Under the pieces are notes generated by a model. It had not been told where the DNA came from. It did not search any database and saw only the letters and a program-made list of their open reading frames with translations. A DNA stretch of 22,592 bases from SCQX01 sp035720945 (lineage in GTDB: Bacteria; Pseudomonadota; Gammaproteobacteria; Burkholderiales; Burkholderiaceae_B), in assembly GCA_035720945.1 (NCBI GenBank), contig DASTNK010000188.1:1-22592 (forward strand), in the 5' to 3' direction. The translations under genes were made by a program, and so were the position numbers. Below are positions 16,342-22,592 of the stretch, in pieces (positions within the stretch are counted from its first letter, which is position 1; every line of letters starts with the position of its first letter).

Positions 16342-17646
16342 TTGAAAAAAGGCTTTTATCTGGTCATGGCGGCCCAGGCGCTTTCTTCGGTGGCGGACAA
16401 TGCCCTGCTGATCGCGGCCATCGCACTCATCGCGGACTTGCACGGCCCCGACTGGATGGCTCCCATGATGAAGTGGTGGTTCGCGCTCGCCTACGTGGTG
16501 CTGGCCGCTTTCGTGGGCGCATTCGCCGACGCCTACCCCAAGGGGCGGGTCATGTTCCTGACCAACGCCATCAAGATCCTCGGGTGCCTCCTGATGTTCT
16601 GCTACCAAAGCTTCGGTCTGGCCACGCATCACCAGCTTGCGCTGGTGTTCTGCGCCTACACGCTGGTCGGCATCGGCGCGGCCGCCTATTCCCCCGCAAA
16701 ATACGGTATCGTCACCGAAATGCTGGAACCCGACCTGCTGGTCAAGGGAAACAGCTGGATCGAAGGGCTGACCGTCCTCTCCATCATCGTGGGCACCGTG
16801 ATCGGTGGTGTGCTGATCCGGCCCGACGTATCCCACGCGCTGCTGTCGCACCCCTGGATACACCATCTGGCCCAGACACGGGCCGAAGCGGCCATCCTGC
16901 TCATCGCCGTGGTGTACTTCCTGGCGGCCATCTGCAATCTGCTGATCCCACGCACCAATGCCTGGTACCCGAAACAGCAGACCAATCCCGCCAAGCTGAT
17001 CCGCACATTCGGGGGCTATGTGCGGATCCTGTGGCACGACAAGATCGGGCAGATATCCCTGGCCGTCACCACCTTGTTCTGGGGTGCGGGGGCCACGCTG
17101 CAATTCATCGTCATTGAATGGGGCGCCCAGCATCTCAACTATCGGCTCGACCAGGCATCCATCCTGATGGGGGTCGCCGCCTTTGGTACCGTCATCGGTG
17201 CCGTGAGCGCGGGCAAGGTCCCGCTGCGGCGCGCGCTGTCGGTGCTGCCGGTCGGCATCGCCATGGGTATCGTGATCCTCCTGATGCCTTTCATCTACTT
17301 CAAATGGACGGCGTACGCGCTGCTGCTGGTGATCGGCGCGCTGTCGGGATTCTTCGTCGTGCCATTGAACGCGCTTCTGCAGCATCGGGGCCACGTGCTG
17401 CTGTCGGCGGGGCACTCCATCGCCGTGCAGAATTTCAACGAGCAGCTCAACATCCTGGTCATGCTGGCCGTCTACAGCCTGATGCTGTGGCTGCGGCTGT
17501 CCATAGACACGATCATCATCATCTTCGGCGTGATGGTCGCGGTGCTGATGCTGGTGTTCATGCGCTGGAACCGGCGCAATCACAAGGCCGACCCCAGCCT
17601 CAACAGTCAGATCGGCCTGCACGGCCACGGCCAAGCGCTGAATTAG
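16342..17646 (+). CDS. lplT: Lysophospholipid transporter LplT (MFS)
   Basis: LplT flips lysophospholipids across the inner membrane so that Aas can re-acylate them. The 434-residue protein has about 12 membrane segments and the LplT/MFS signature KKGFYLVMAAQALSSVADNALL at its N-terminus, then GAFADAYPKGRVM, GAAAYSPAKYGI and FVVPLNALLQHRGH. The start is most likely TTG at 16342-16344: family members begin M-K-K-G-F-Y and the frame here reads TTG-AAA-AAA-GGC. The in-frame ATG at 16186 would add 52 residues resembling nothing in the family. The Shine-Dalgarno is weak. No aas acyltransferase gene is adjacent, so the partner must be elsewhere. Its stop interlocks with that of the glycosylase gene on the other strand. 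Confidence 0.92.
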   Translation: MKKGFYLVMAAQALSSVADNALLIAAIALIADLHGPDWMAPMMKWWFALAYVVLAAFVGAFADAYPKGRVMFLTNAIKILGCLLMFCYQSFGLATHHQLALVFCAYTLVGIGAAAYSPAKYGIVTEMLEPDLLVKGNSWIEGLTVLSIIVGTVIGGVLIRPDVSHALLSHPWIHHLAQTRAEAAILLIAVVYFLAAICNLLIPRTNAWYPKQQTNPAKLIRTFGGYVRILWHDKIGQISLAVTTLFWGAGATLQFIVIEWGAQHLNYRLDQASILMGVAAFGTVIGAVSAGKVPLRRALSVLPVGIAMGIVILLMPFIYFKWTAYALLLVIGALSGFFVVPLNALLQHRGHVLLSAGHSIAVQNFNEQLNILVMLAVYSLMLWLRLSIDTIIIIFGVMVAVLMLVFMRWNRRNHKADPSLNSQIGLHGHGQALN

Positions 17647-18593
17647 GCCTTGGCCATGACACCGCGCGCCAGCATCAGGTCACGCCAGACCTCGGGCTTG
17701 TGCTGAGGCTGCAGCAGCAGCGACGCCGGATGATACGTGACCACCAGAGGAATGCGCCGGCCGTCTTCGCCTTCGAACGCGTGTACCGCGCCACGCAGTT
17801 GATCCAGTTCGGCGCCGCCACCGGTCAATATCTGGGCCGCGAGGCGCCCCAGGGCCAGGATGCGCCGTGGCGCCAGCAAGGCGATCTGGCGCCGCAGGTA
17901 CGGCAGGCAGGCGGCGATTTCCTCGCGTGACGGCGGGCGGTTGCCCAGGGGACGACATTTGATCAGATTGGTGAAATACACCGAATCGTTGGCCACGCCC
18001 ATCGCCGCCAGCATGCCGGTGAGCAATGCGCCGGCATCCCCCTGGAAGGGTCGGCCGATGCGGTCGTCGTAATCGCCGGGCGCCTCACCCACCACCATCC
18101 ATTCGACGGAAGCCAGTGCGCCGTCGCCAAAAACCGCCTGACTACGTCCGTCGCACAGCGCACAGGCCCGGCATTGCAACACCTGCTCGCGCAGGGCAGC
18201 CAGATCGCCAACCGGCACGACAGGAGCCGATCCGTACCCGGTGGCTTGCGTACCGCTCTCCGCTTCAGGTAACCCCCCCCTCTGTGCCAGCGCATTCATG
18301 AGGCTATCGCGGTGCGCGACATCTTTCTTATCAGGCGAAGATCGCGGCTCGGCGGGCGAAGGTTGCGCAAGCAGCTCGGAAATAGTCCGCAGTCCGCCCG
18401 TCGCCCCCCCCACCCCGGGGGAGGCGACGGACACACCATTGGATTTGGGTGACGACACCCCGGCGCGAATCCCCGGGGCGTTCGCGTCTGGTGTCAGCCA
18501 GCGCGCCAGTATGGACGGCGCCAGACCCAGTTCTGTCAACCACGCCCGCTGCAGGGCCGTGACACGGGGCGGTGGCAAGGATGGTTCAACCAT
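17643..18593 (-). CDS. Uracil-DNA glycosylase, family 4-like ([4Fe-4S])
   Basis: This enzyme excises uracil from DNA to start base-excision repair. The C-terminal two thirds (about residues 128-316) carries the family-4 pattern: CRACALC (Cys141, Cys144), motif A GEAPGDYDDRIGRPFQGDAG (169-188), TNLIKCRPLGNRPP with Cys213, Cys229 in AACLPYL, and TYHPASLL (286-293). The four cysteines would bind a [4Fe-4S] cluster. The first about 125 residues are a low-complexity extension rich in Pro, Gly, Ser and Ala, unlike the compact core; its coding strand contains two runs of eight G (18273-18280 and 18404-18411). The start overlaps the end of tsaB-rimI by eight bases, so both are in one operon. Family 5 is less likely because motif A matches family 4. 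Confidence 0.9.
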   Translation of the reverse strand: MVEPSLPPPRVTALQRAWLTELGLAPSILARWLTPDANAPGIRAGVSSPKSNGVSVASPGVGGATGGLRTISELLAQPSPAEPRSSPDKKDVAHRDSLMNALAQRGGLPEAESGTQATGYGSAPVVPVGDLAALREQVLQCRACALCDGRSQAVFGDGALASVEWMVVGEAPGDYDDRIGRPFQGDAGALLTGMLAAMGVANDSVYFTNLIKCRPLGNRPPSREEIAACLPYLRRQIALLAPRRILALGRLAAQILTGGGAELDQLRGAVHAFEGEDGRRIPLVVTYHPASLLLQPQHKPEVWRDLMLARGVMAKA

Positions 18594-19869
18594 GATCCGG
18601 GACCGTCTCGGCCAGGTTCTTTTCCAGCACCAGGGCGTCCTCGCGCTCCGGGCGGCCAGTGGGGTAGTAATCCTTTCTTCGGCTCATCTCGGTGTAACCA
18701 TGCTTGTCATAGAACGCCAATGCCTTGCCATTCGACGGCCGAACCTCGAGGATGACACGATCGAGCCCATGAGCCAGGGACTCGGTTTCGCAGTGCCGCA
18801 GCAAGCACTCGCCCACCCCCTGGCGCTGGGCATCGGGCGCGACGCCAATCAAAAGCAAATGGGCCACGTCGGGCGCGTACAAGGTCAGAAAAAAACCCAC
18901 CACCACCCCATCGCGCCGCGCCACCCACGCACCGTAACCCGATTCCAGCCCATCCTGGAAGTTCCGACGGGTCCAGGGAAAGGACTGCACGGCGCGCTCG
19001 ATGGCCGCGACGTCATCCAGATGAGCGGGCGTCATGGCCTCCACGGCGATGTTCGGCAGCACGATAGCCCTGGGATTGCCCCCCAGCCCACGCCCGCGCT
19101 CAGCCGTGGTGTAGGCGACCCGGTCACGCACATACAGCGGCGCGGCCAAATCGGGGGACACCGCGCGTCGACGTCGCCAGCCATCCAGGCCCAGACGCGC
19201 GACCGCCTCGGCGCACGAGTGCCACGCGGCGCCGACCTGCAAGTCGGCCAATCCTGGCTCGCCCGCCAGATCCCTCAGACCCGGGTAGGCATCCAGCGCA
19301 TCGCCCAGCAACCGCACTGGCGATGGCCGCCCGTGGGCATCGCGCCAATCCGGGCGGAAGCGGCGCAGCCAGACCCCGACATCCGCCTTGCCCAGCAGCA
19401 TGGGGGCCTGCACGACCCGCCAGTCCTCGGCTTCCGGATCGGACTGGGGAACATGGCGGTAGGCGCCTAGATAGACCTCGTCCATGCGGGCGTCCCGCAC
19501 CACGACACGCACAGGCTGCCCATGCACGTCGCCGTCCACCCACACATCGCGCGCGGCCGCCGCCTGGAGAGACCCCACCGGGACCACCGGAATATTCAGT
19601 GCCATCGCGATACCCTGGGCCACGCCGCACGCCACGCGCAAACCGGTGAACCCGCCGGGCCCCTGGCCGAACGCGACCACATCGAGGCTGTCACGGCCCA
19701 GGCCGGCCTGGGCGAGCAACGCGTCGGCCATGGGCAGCAGATTCTCCGTGTTGCCGCCCTGCCCGTCATACGACAGGGTCCTGACTTCAAGCTGGCCGTG
19801 CACCGAAGACAGCAGCGCCACTTCGCACTGCCGCGATGACGTTTCCAGAGCAAGCAGGTGAGCATCCAT
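18586..19869 (-). CDS. Fused TsaB (tRNA t6A modification) / RimI (ribosomal protein alanine acetyltransferase)
   Basis: One 427-residue frame carries two enzymes. Residues 1 to about 255 are TsaB: LLALETSSRQCEVAL at the start, GQGPGGFTGLRVACGVAQG (68-86) and the closing LYVRDRVAYTTAER. TsaB scaffolds TsaD and TsaE in making N6-threonylcarbamoyladenosine at tRNA position 37. Residues about 273-421 are a GNAT acetyltransferase of the RimI type (acetylates the S18 N-terminus): IERAVQSFPWTRRNFQDGL, acetyl-CoA loop QRQGVG (348-353), and likely catalytic Glu375 and Tyr387 (ILEVRPSNGKALAFYDKHGY). The linker is short and both domains look intact. The two genes are neighbours in many bacteria, so fusion is plausible. 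It leads an operon with the glycosylase; no clear Shine-Dalgarno. Confidence 0.92.
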   Translation of the reverse strand: MDAHLLALETSSRQCEVALLSSVHGQLEVRTLSYDGQGGNTENLLPMADALLAQAGLGRDSLDVVAFGQGPGGFTGLRVACGVAQGIAMALNIPVVPVGSLQAAAARDVWVDGDVHGQPVRVVVRDARMDEVYLGAYRHVPQSDPEAEDWRVVQAPMLLGKADVGVWLRRFRPDWRDAHGRPSPVRLLGDALDAYPGLRDLAGEPGLADLQVGAAWHSCAEAVARLGLDGWRRRRAVSPDLAAPLYVRDRVAYTTAERGRGLGGNPRAIVLPNIAVEAMTPAHLDDVAAIERAVQSFPWTRRNFQDGLESGYGAWVARRDGVVVGFFLTLYAPDVAHLLLIGVAPDAQRQGVGECLLRHCETESLAHGLDRVILEVRPSNGKALAFYDKHGYTEMSRRKDYYPTGRPEREDALVLEKNLAETVPDHG

Positions 19870-20238
19870 GATGTGTTTTCAGCGCGTTGTGACGCACCCG
19901 GCCTCGGCGCGATCGAGGGGGTCGGTGCGCTTCCGGATGCGGTCGACATATGGCGAACCCCATCCGGTGATGACCTCTATTTTAAGGAAAAACCCGAAGC
20001 CGTTCCGGCCCTCGGATGCGCCATGGCGCCACCCGACCCAGGCCTTCGGCCTCCGGCAAAAATAAGCTCCCGAAAGGTACCGTGTGGTGCTAAGCTAACG
20101 CAAGCAAATATTACAAAACGGGGCAAACACCACGATTTTCCGGTGCGCGTGTAAGCCAGTCTCTACCAGGCACTTAATATGTAATATCATGCTACAAACC
20201 CCTGTTCGGGTTCACCCTAGCCTGTTACATTTTCCACC
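19870..20238. promoter_or_regulatory. Divergent intergenic region between tsaB-rimI and ompR
   Basis: These 369 bases divide into a GC-rich left half and an AT-rich right half (about 20090-20200) that should carry the ompR promoter. Two TAATAT hexamers (20175-20180 and 20182-20187) are possible -10 elements without good -35 partners. A perfect 12-bp palindrome GCGCCATGGCGC is at 20018-20029, and a small hairpin (AACCC/GGGTT) is at about 20197-20211 in the ompR leader. No gene was recognised; a 98-codon open frame across the left half resembles nothing. Confidence 0.4.
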
Positions 20239-20973
20239 ATGAACACGCCAAATCAATCCCTATCACGCAAAATCCTCGTCGTCGACGACGATCCGCGTCT
20301 GCGCGACCTGCTGCGTCGCTATCTATCGGAACAGGGCTTCAACGTTTTCGTGGCCGAAGACGGAAAAGAAATGAGCAAACTCTGGCAGCGCGAGCATTTC
20401 GACCTGCTGGTGCTCGATCTCATGCTGCCCGGCGAAGACGGCCTGTCCATTTGCCGCCGCCTGCGTGGCGGGCATGACAACACGCCCATCATCATGCTCA
20501 CCGCCAAGGCCGAGGAAATCGACCGCATCGTGGGCCTGGAAATGGGCGCTGACGACTACCTCTCCAAACCATTCAATCCGCGCGAACTGCTGGCCCGCGT
20601 CAACGCCATCCTGCGCCGCCGCGGCACCGAAGAACACCCTGGCGCCCCCAGCCAGGAAAACGAGTCCATCGAATTCGGCCCCTACGTCCTGAACCTGTCC
20701 ACGCGCACCCTCACCCGCAACAACGAACCCGTGCCCATCACCACAGGCGAGTTTTCGGTGCTCAAGGTGTTCGCGCGCCATCCCAAGATCCCGCTGTCGC
20801 GCGACAAGCTCATGGAGCTCGCCCGCGGGCGAGAATACGAAGCCTTCGATCGCAGCCTGGACGTGCAAATCTCGCGCCTGCGCAAACTGGTCGAACCCAA
20901 CCCGTCCAAGCCGGTGTTCATTCAAACGGTCTGGGGCCTGGGCTATGTCTTCGTACCCGATGGCGGGCACTGA
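20239..20973 (+). CDS. ompR: OmpR-family response regulator (OmpR/RisA-like)
   Basis: This 244-residue DNA-binding response regulator has a receiver domain (about 9-122) with acidic pocket Asp16/Asp17, phosphorylation site Asp60 (LLVLDLMLPGEDG), Thr88 and Lys110 (DDYLSKPF). A winged-helix output domain (about 145-240) ends with SLDVQISRLRKLVE and IQTVWGLGYVFVP, the standard OmpR/PhoB recognition helix and wing. It is very close in pattern to enteric OmpR and to Bordetella RisA, which control envelope, osmotic or virulence genes. It sits 39 bases before its sensor kinase and shares an operon with it. The ATG gives the expected N-terminus, though the Shine-Dalgarno is poor. Target genes cannot be told from the window. 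Confidence 0.95.
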   Translation: MNTPNQSLSRKILVVDDDPRLRDLLRRYLSEQGFNVFVAEDGKEMSKLWQREHFDLLVLDLMLPGEDGLSICRRLRGGHDNTPIIMLTAKAEEIDRIVGLEMGADDYLSKPFNPRELLARVNAILRRRGTEEHPGAPSQENESIEFGPYVLNLSTRTLTRNNEPVPITTGEFSVLKVFARHPKIPLSRDKLMELARGREYEAFDRSLDVQISRLRKLVEPNPSKPVFIQTVWGLGYVFVPDGGH

Positions 20974-21012
20974 GCCTGACAGCGTTTCCCACGCTTCAGC
21001 CCTGGTTTTGTA

Positions 21013-22413
21013 ATGCCATCCCCGCAACGATGGCTGAAGAAGGCGGCCTCGCGGTTACGGCTGGGCCTGTTCAGCCGCTCCTTCCTGCTCCTGGCCGCCC
21101 TCATGCTGGTCAGCCTGGGCGCGTGGCTGCAGGTTTTCTTCGGCATGGAAGAAGGCCCGCGCGCGGTCCAGATGGCCCAGCGCGTCGCCACGGCGGTCAG
21201 TATCACGCGGTCCGCGCTCATCTATGCCCCCACCAGCGTGCGCCCCGCGCTGCTGCTCGACCTCGCCACCAAGGAAAGCCTGCGTGTCCAACCCCGTGAA
21301 GGCGCCGACGTCATGCAACCCCTCCCCGACTCCAACTACTGGCGGCGCGTGGCCTACGAAATCCAGAAACGCCTGGGTCCAGCGACCAAGATCGAATGGA
21401 CGGTCAATCAGACACCCGGCATCTGGGTCAGCTTCAAGATCAACGACGACCACTACTGGCTGGTGTTCGACCGCGAACAACTGGGCCTGACGGCGGGCAT
21501 CGAATGGTTTGGTTGGGGCGCCACGGCGCTGCTGCTGGCGCTCATCGGGGCGGCGGTCAGCGTGCGCTTCGTCAACCGGCCACTGGCACAACTGGCCAAG
21601 GTCGCCCAACAACTGGCCCGAGGGGAAAATCCTTCGCCGCTGCCGGAAAAAGGGCCACTGGAAATCCGCGAGATGAACATCGCGTTCAACCGCATGGCCC
21701 GCGACCTGCGCCAGACCGAGGCCGATCGGGAGATCATGCTGGCGGGCATCTCGCACGACCTGCGCACGCCACTGGCACGCATGCGCCTGGAAATCGAAAT
21801 GAGCGCCGTCGACGACGAAGCGCGCCAGGCCATCGACGAAGACCTGGGCCAGATCGATCACAGCATCGGGCAGCTCATGGAATACGCGCGCCCGGCTGGT
21901 GTCGTGCCCGAACAAGGCACCGATGTGTCCGAGGCCCTGCGCAACCTGTACGAACGCGAACGCAGCCACACCGAATCGCTGGGGGGCGAGCTCACCGCCT
22001 CGATCGAACCCGGCCTGCGCGCCCAGATCACCGCCCACGACCTCAAGCGTGTCGTCGGCAATCTCATCGAGAACGCCCGACGCTACGGCCGTTCCTCGTC
22101 CGATGGCAACCCGCACATCCACCTGTCCCTGCACGACGAGGACGGCCTGCTGGTCATCCAGGTCATCGACCAAGGCGTGGGTATCGCCGAAGCCGACGTC
22201 GAGCGCCTGCTGCGCCCCTTCTCGCGCGGAGAACTCGCCCGCACGGGGGTCAGCGGCGCCGGCCTGGGCCTGGCCATCGTCGAGCGCCTGCTGCGTCAGG
22301 TGGGCGGCCAACTCAAACTGTTGTCACAACCATCCCACGGCCTGACGGCGCGCATCGAAATCCCGCGATCCCGGGCCAATATTAGAAATTTCCAATTAGA
22401 CAGCAATATCTAA
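21013..22413 (+). CDS. envZ: EnvZ/RisS-like sensor histidine kinase
   Basis: This 466-residue inner-membrane kinase is the partner of the preceding OmpR-type regulator. Layout: basic cytoplasmic N-terminus, membrane segment 1 (about 22-44), periplasmic sensor (about 45-160), membrane segment 2 (about 166-186), HAMP linker (about 187-240) with the RPLAQLAKVAQQLARGE pattern, dimerisation/phosphoacceptor helix with His248 (AGISHDLRTPLARMRLEIEM), and ATPase domain with N-box NLIENARRYG (350-359), G1 DQGVGIA (386-392) and G2 GAGLGLAIV (415-423). The H-box matches the EnvZ type closely. The HisKA F-box is replaced by LLRPFSRGE, as is normal in this group. The last codons overlap the promoter region of the downstream peroxiredoxin gene. 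Confidence 0.93.
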   Translation: MPSPQRWLKKAASRLRLGLFSRSFLLLAALMLVSLGAWLQVFFGMEEGPRAVQMAQRVATAVSITRSALIYAPTSVRPALLLDLATKESLRVQPREGADVMQPLPDSNYWRRVAYEIQKRLGPATKIEWTVNQTPGIWVSFKINDDHYWLVFDREQLGLTAGIEWFGWGATALLLALIGAAVSVRFVNRPLAQLAKVAQQLARGENPSPLPEKGPLEIREMNIAFNRMARDLRQTEADREIMLAGISHDLRTPLARMRLEIEMSAVDDEARQAIDEDLGQIDHSIGQLMEYARPAGVVPEQGTDVSEALRNLYERERSHTESLGGELTASIEPGLRAQITAHDLKRVVGNLIENARRYGRSSSDGNPHIHLSLHDEDGLLVIQVIDQGVGIAEADVERLLRPFSRGELARTGVSGAGLGLAIVERLLRQVGGQLKLLSQPSHGLTARIEIPRSRANIRNFQLDSNI

Positions 22414-22414
22414 T
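22381..22414. promoter_or_regulatory. Three ATTAGA half-sites at 14-bp spacing over the peroxiredoxin promoter
   Basis: ATTAGA occurs at 22381-22386 and 22395-22400, and its reverse complement TCTAAT at 22409-22414, each separated by eight bases. The last two form a dyad. The array lies in the AT-rich tail of the kinase gene and covers the -35 of the promoter below. A LysR-type activator such as OxyR is a reasonable guess from the gene controlled, but the spacing does not match the enteric OxyR consensus. Confidence 0.4.
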
Positions 22415-22424
22415 AGCGTACAAT
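22397..22424 (+). promoter_or_regulatory. Sigma-70-type promoter of the peroxiredoxin gene
   Basis: TAGACA (22397-22402; five of six match TTGACA) is followed after 16 bases by TACAAT (22419-22424; five of six match TATAAT). It lies partly inside the end of the kinase gene, and a transcript would start near 22431, giving a leader of about 60 bases. Confidence 0.6.
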
Positions 22425-22489
22425 TACAATGAAAGAGGTGCGCGCCAAAGGCGGTGCGATTCCCCCCTTCCCAAGAGACAGGAGCATTC

Positions 22490-22592
22490 ATGAAGACTGT
22501 TGGCGACAAGCTGGAACCCTTCAAGGTGACCGGCGTGAAACCGGGCTTCAACCAGCACGAGGAAAACGGCGTATCGGCGTTCGAAGACATCA
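22490..22592 (+). CDS. ahpC: AhpC/Prx-type peroxiredoxin, N-terminal part (runs off window)
   Basis: Only the first 34 codons are present. They read MKTVGDKLEPFKVTGVKPGF, then NQHEENGVSAFEDI, which I recognise as the N-terminus of the roughly 187-residue AhpC-type 2-Cys peroxiredoxin of Burkholderiales. That enzyme reduces hydrogen peroxide, organic peroxides and peroxynitrite in the cytosol. The catalytic FVCPTE motif would lie beyond the window edge. A strong ribosome site, AGGAG at 22480-22484, is five bases before the ATG, fitting a highly expressed gene. It has its own promoter (22397-22424) but could also be reached from the ompR operon. The function rests on recall of the N-terminal pattern, not on catalytic residues. 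Confidence 0.85.
   Translation, partial: MKTVGDKLEPFKVTGVKPGFNQHEENGVSAFEDI

Noticed and set aside
16003..17634. 543-codon open frame antisense to lplT
   Set aside because: Composition is His, Asp, Gln and Gly-rich without family motifs, and lplT on the other strand has clear transporter signatures. Typical shadow frame in high-GC DNA.
19858..20154. 98-codon plus-strand frame upstream of ompR
   Set aside because: No recognisable pattern, no ribosome site, overlaps the start of tsaB, and runs through promoter DNA.
22381..22414. Canonical OxyR binding site
   Set aside because: Half-sites are at 14-bp spacing, not the roughly 10-bp spacing of the ATAG elements in the enteric consensus, so only an unspecified regulator site is reported.
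1..22592. CRISPR array, tRNA or rRNA genes, prophage or insertion sequence
   Set aside because: No regularly spaced direct repeats, no tRNA-like T-loop context, and no transposase, integrase or phage protein were seen in any gene of the window.

Overview
This window looks like an ordinary chromosomal segment of a GC-rich betaproteobacterium in Burkholderiales, most likely an Alcaligenaceae member near Bordetella, Castellaniella or Pusillimonas. I base this on the high third-position G+C, the smc-zipA-ligA order, the fused LivM-LivG and TsaB-RimI proteins, and an OmpR/EnvZ (RisA/RisS-like) pair next to an AhpC-type peroxiredoxin. The genus cannot be fixed from the sequence alone. No phage, plasmid, insertion sequence, CRISPR array, rRNA or tRNA was recognised.

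Layout, left to right. (1) 1-1205 (+): the 3' end of a LivH permease and a complete LivM permease of one branched-chain amino acid-type ABC importer. (2) 1206-1623: a non-coding gap between convergent genes that holds a 230-bp, near-perfectly ended palindromic element. (3) 1624-6639 (-): a second importer in the order binding protein, LivH, fused LivM-LivG, LivF. (4) 6640-7049: a divergent intergenic region with an AT-rich core. (5) 7050-9146 (+): msrB-yciB-bolA-PpiC-type peptidyl-prolyl isomerase, the first three joined by ATGA overlaps, ending in a strong intrinsic terminator. (6) 9203-9289: a decayed, inverted copy of an internal piece of ligA. (7) 9343-16012 (-): smc, zipA and ligA, linking chromosome organisation, division-ring anchoring and nick sealing. 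(8) 16342-17646 (+): lplT, a lysophospholipid transporter that probably starts at TTG. (9) 17643-19869 (-): a tsaB-rimI fusion followed by a family-4-like uracil-DNA glycosylase. (10) 20239-22413 (+): an OmpR/EnvZ-type two-component system. (11) 22490 to the edge (+): the start of an AhpC-type peroxiredoxin with its own recognisable promoter.

The genes are mostly conserved housekeeping functions, and I see no convincing new multi-gene system. The most unusual structures are non-coding: the palindromic element at 1302-1531, the inverted ligA fragment (77 of 87 bases identical, so ligA mRNA could fold back on itself), and a 14-bp-periodic set of half-sites over the peroxiredoxin promoter. Two G8 runs in the glycosylase gene and two gene fusions are also worth a second look.
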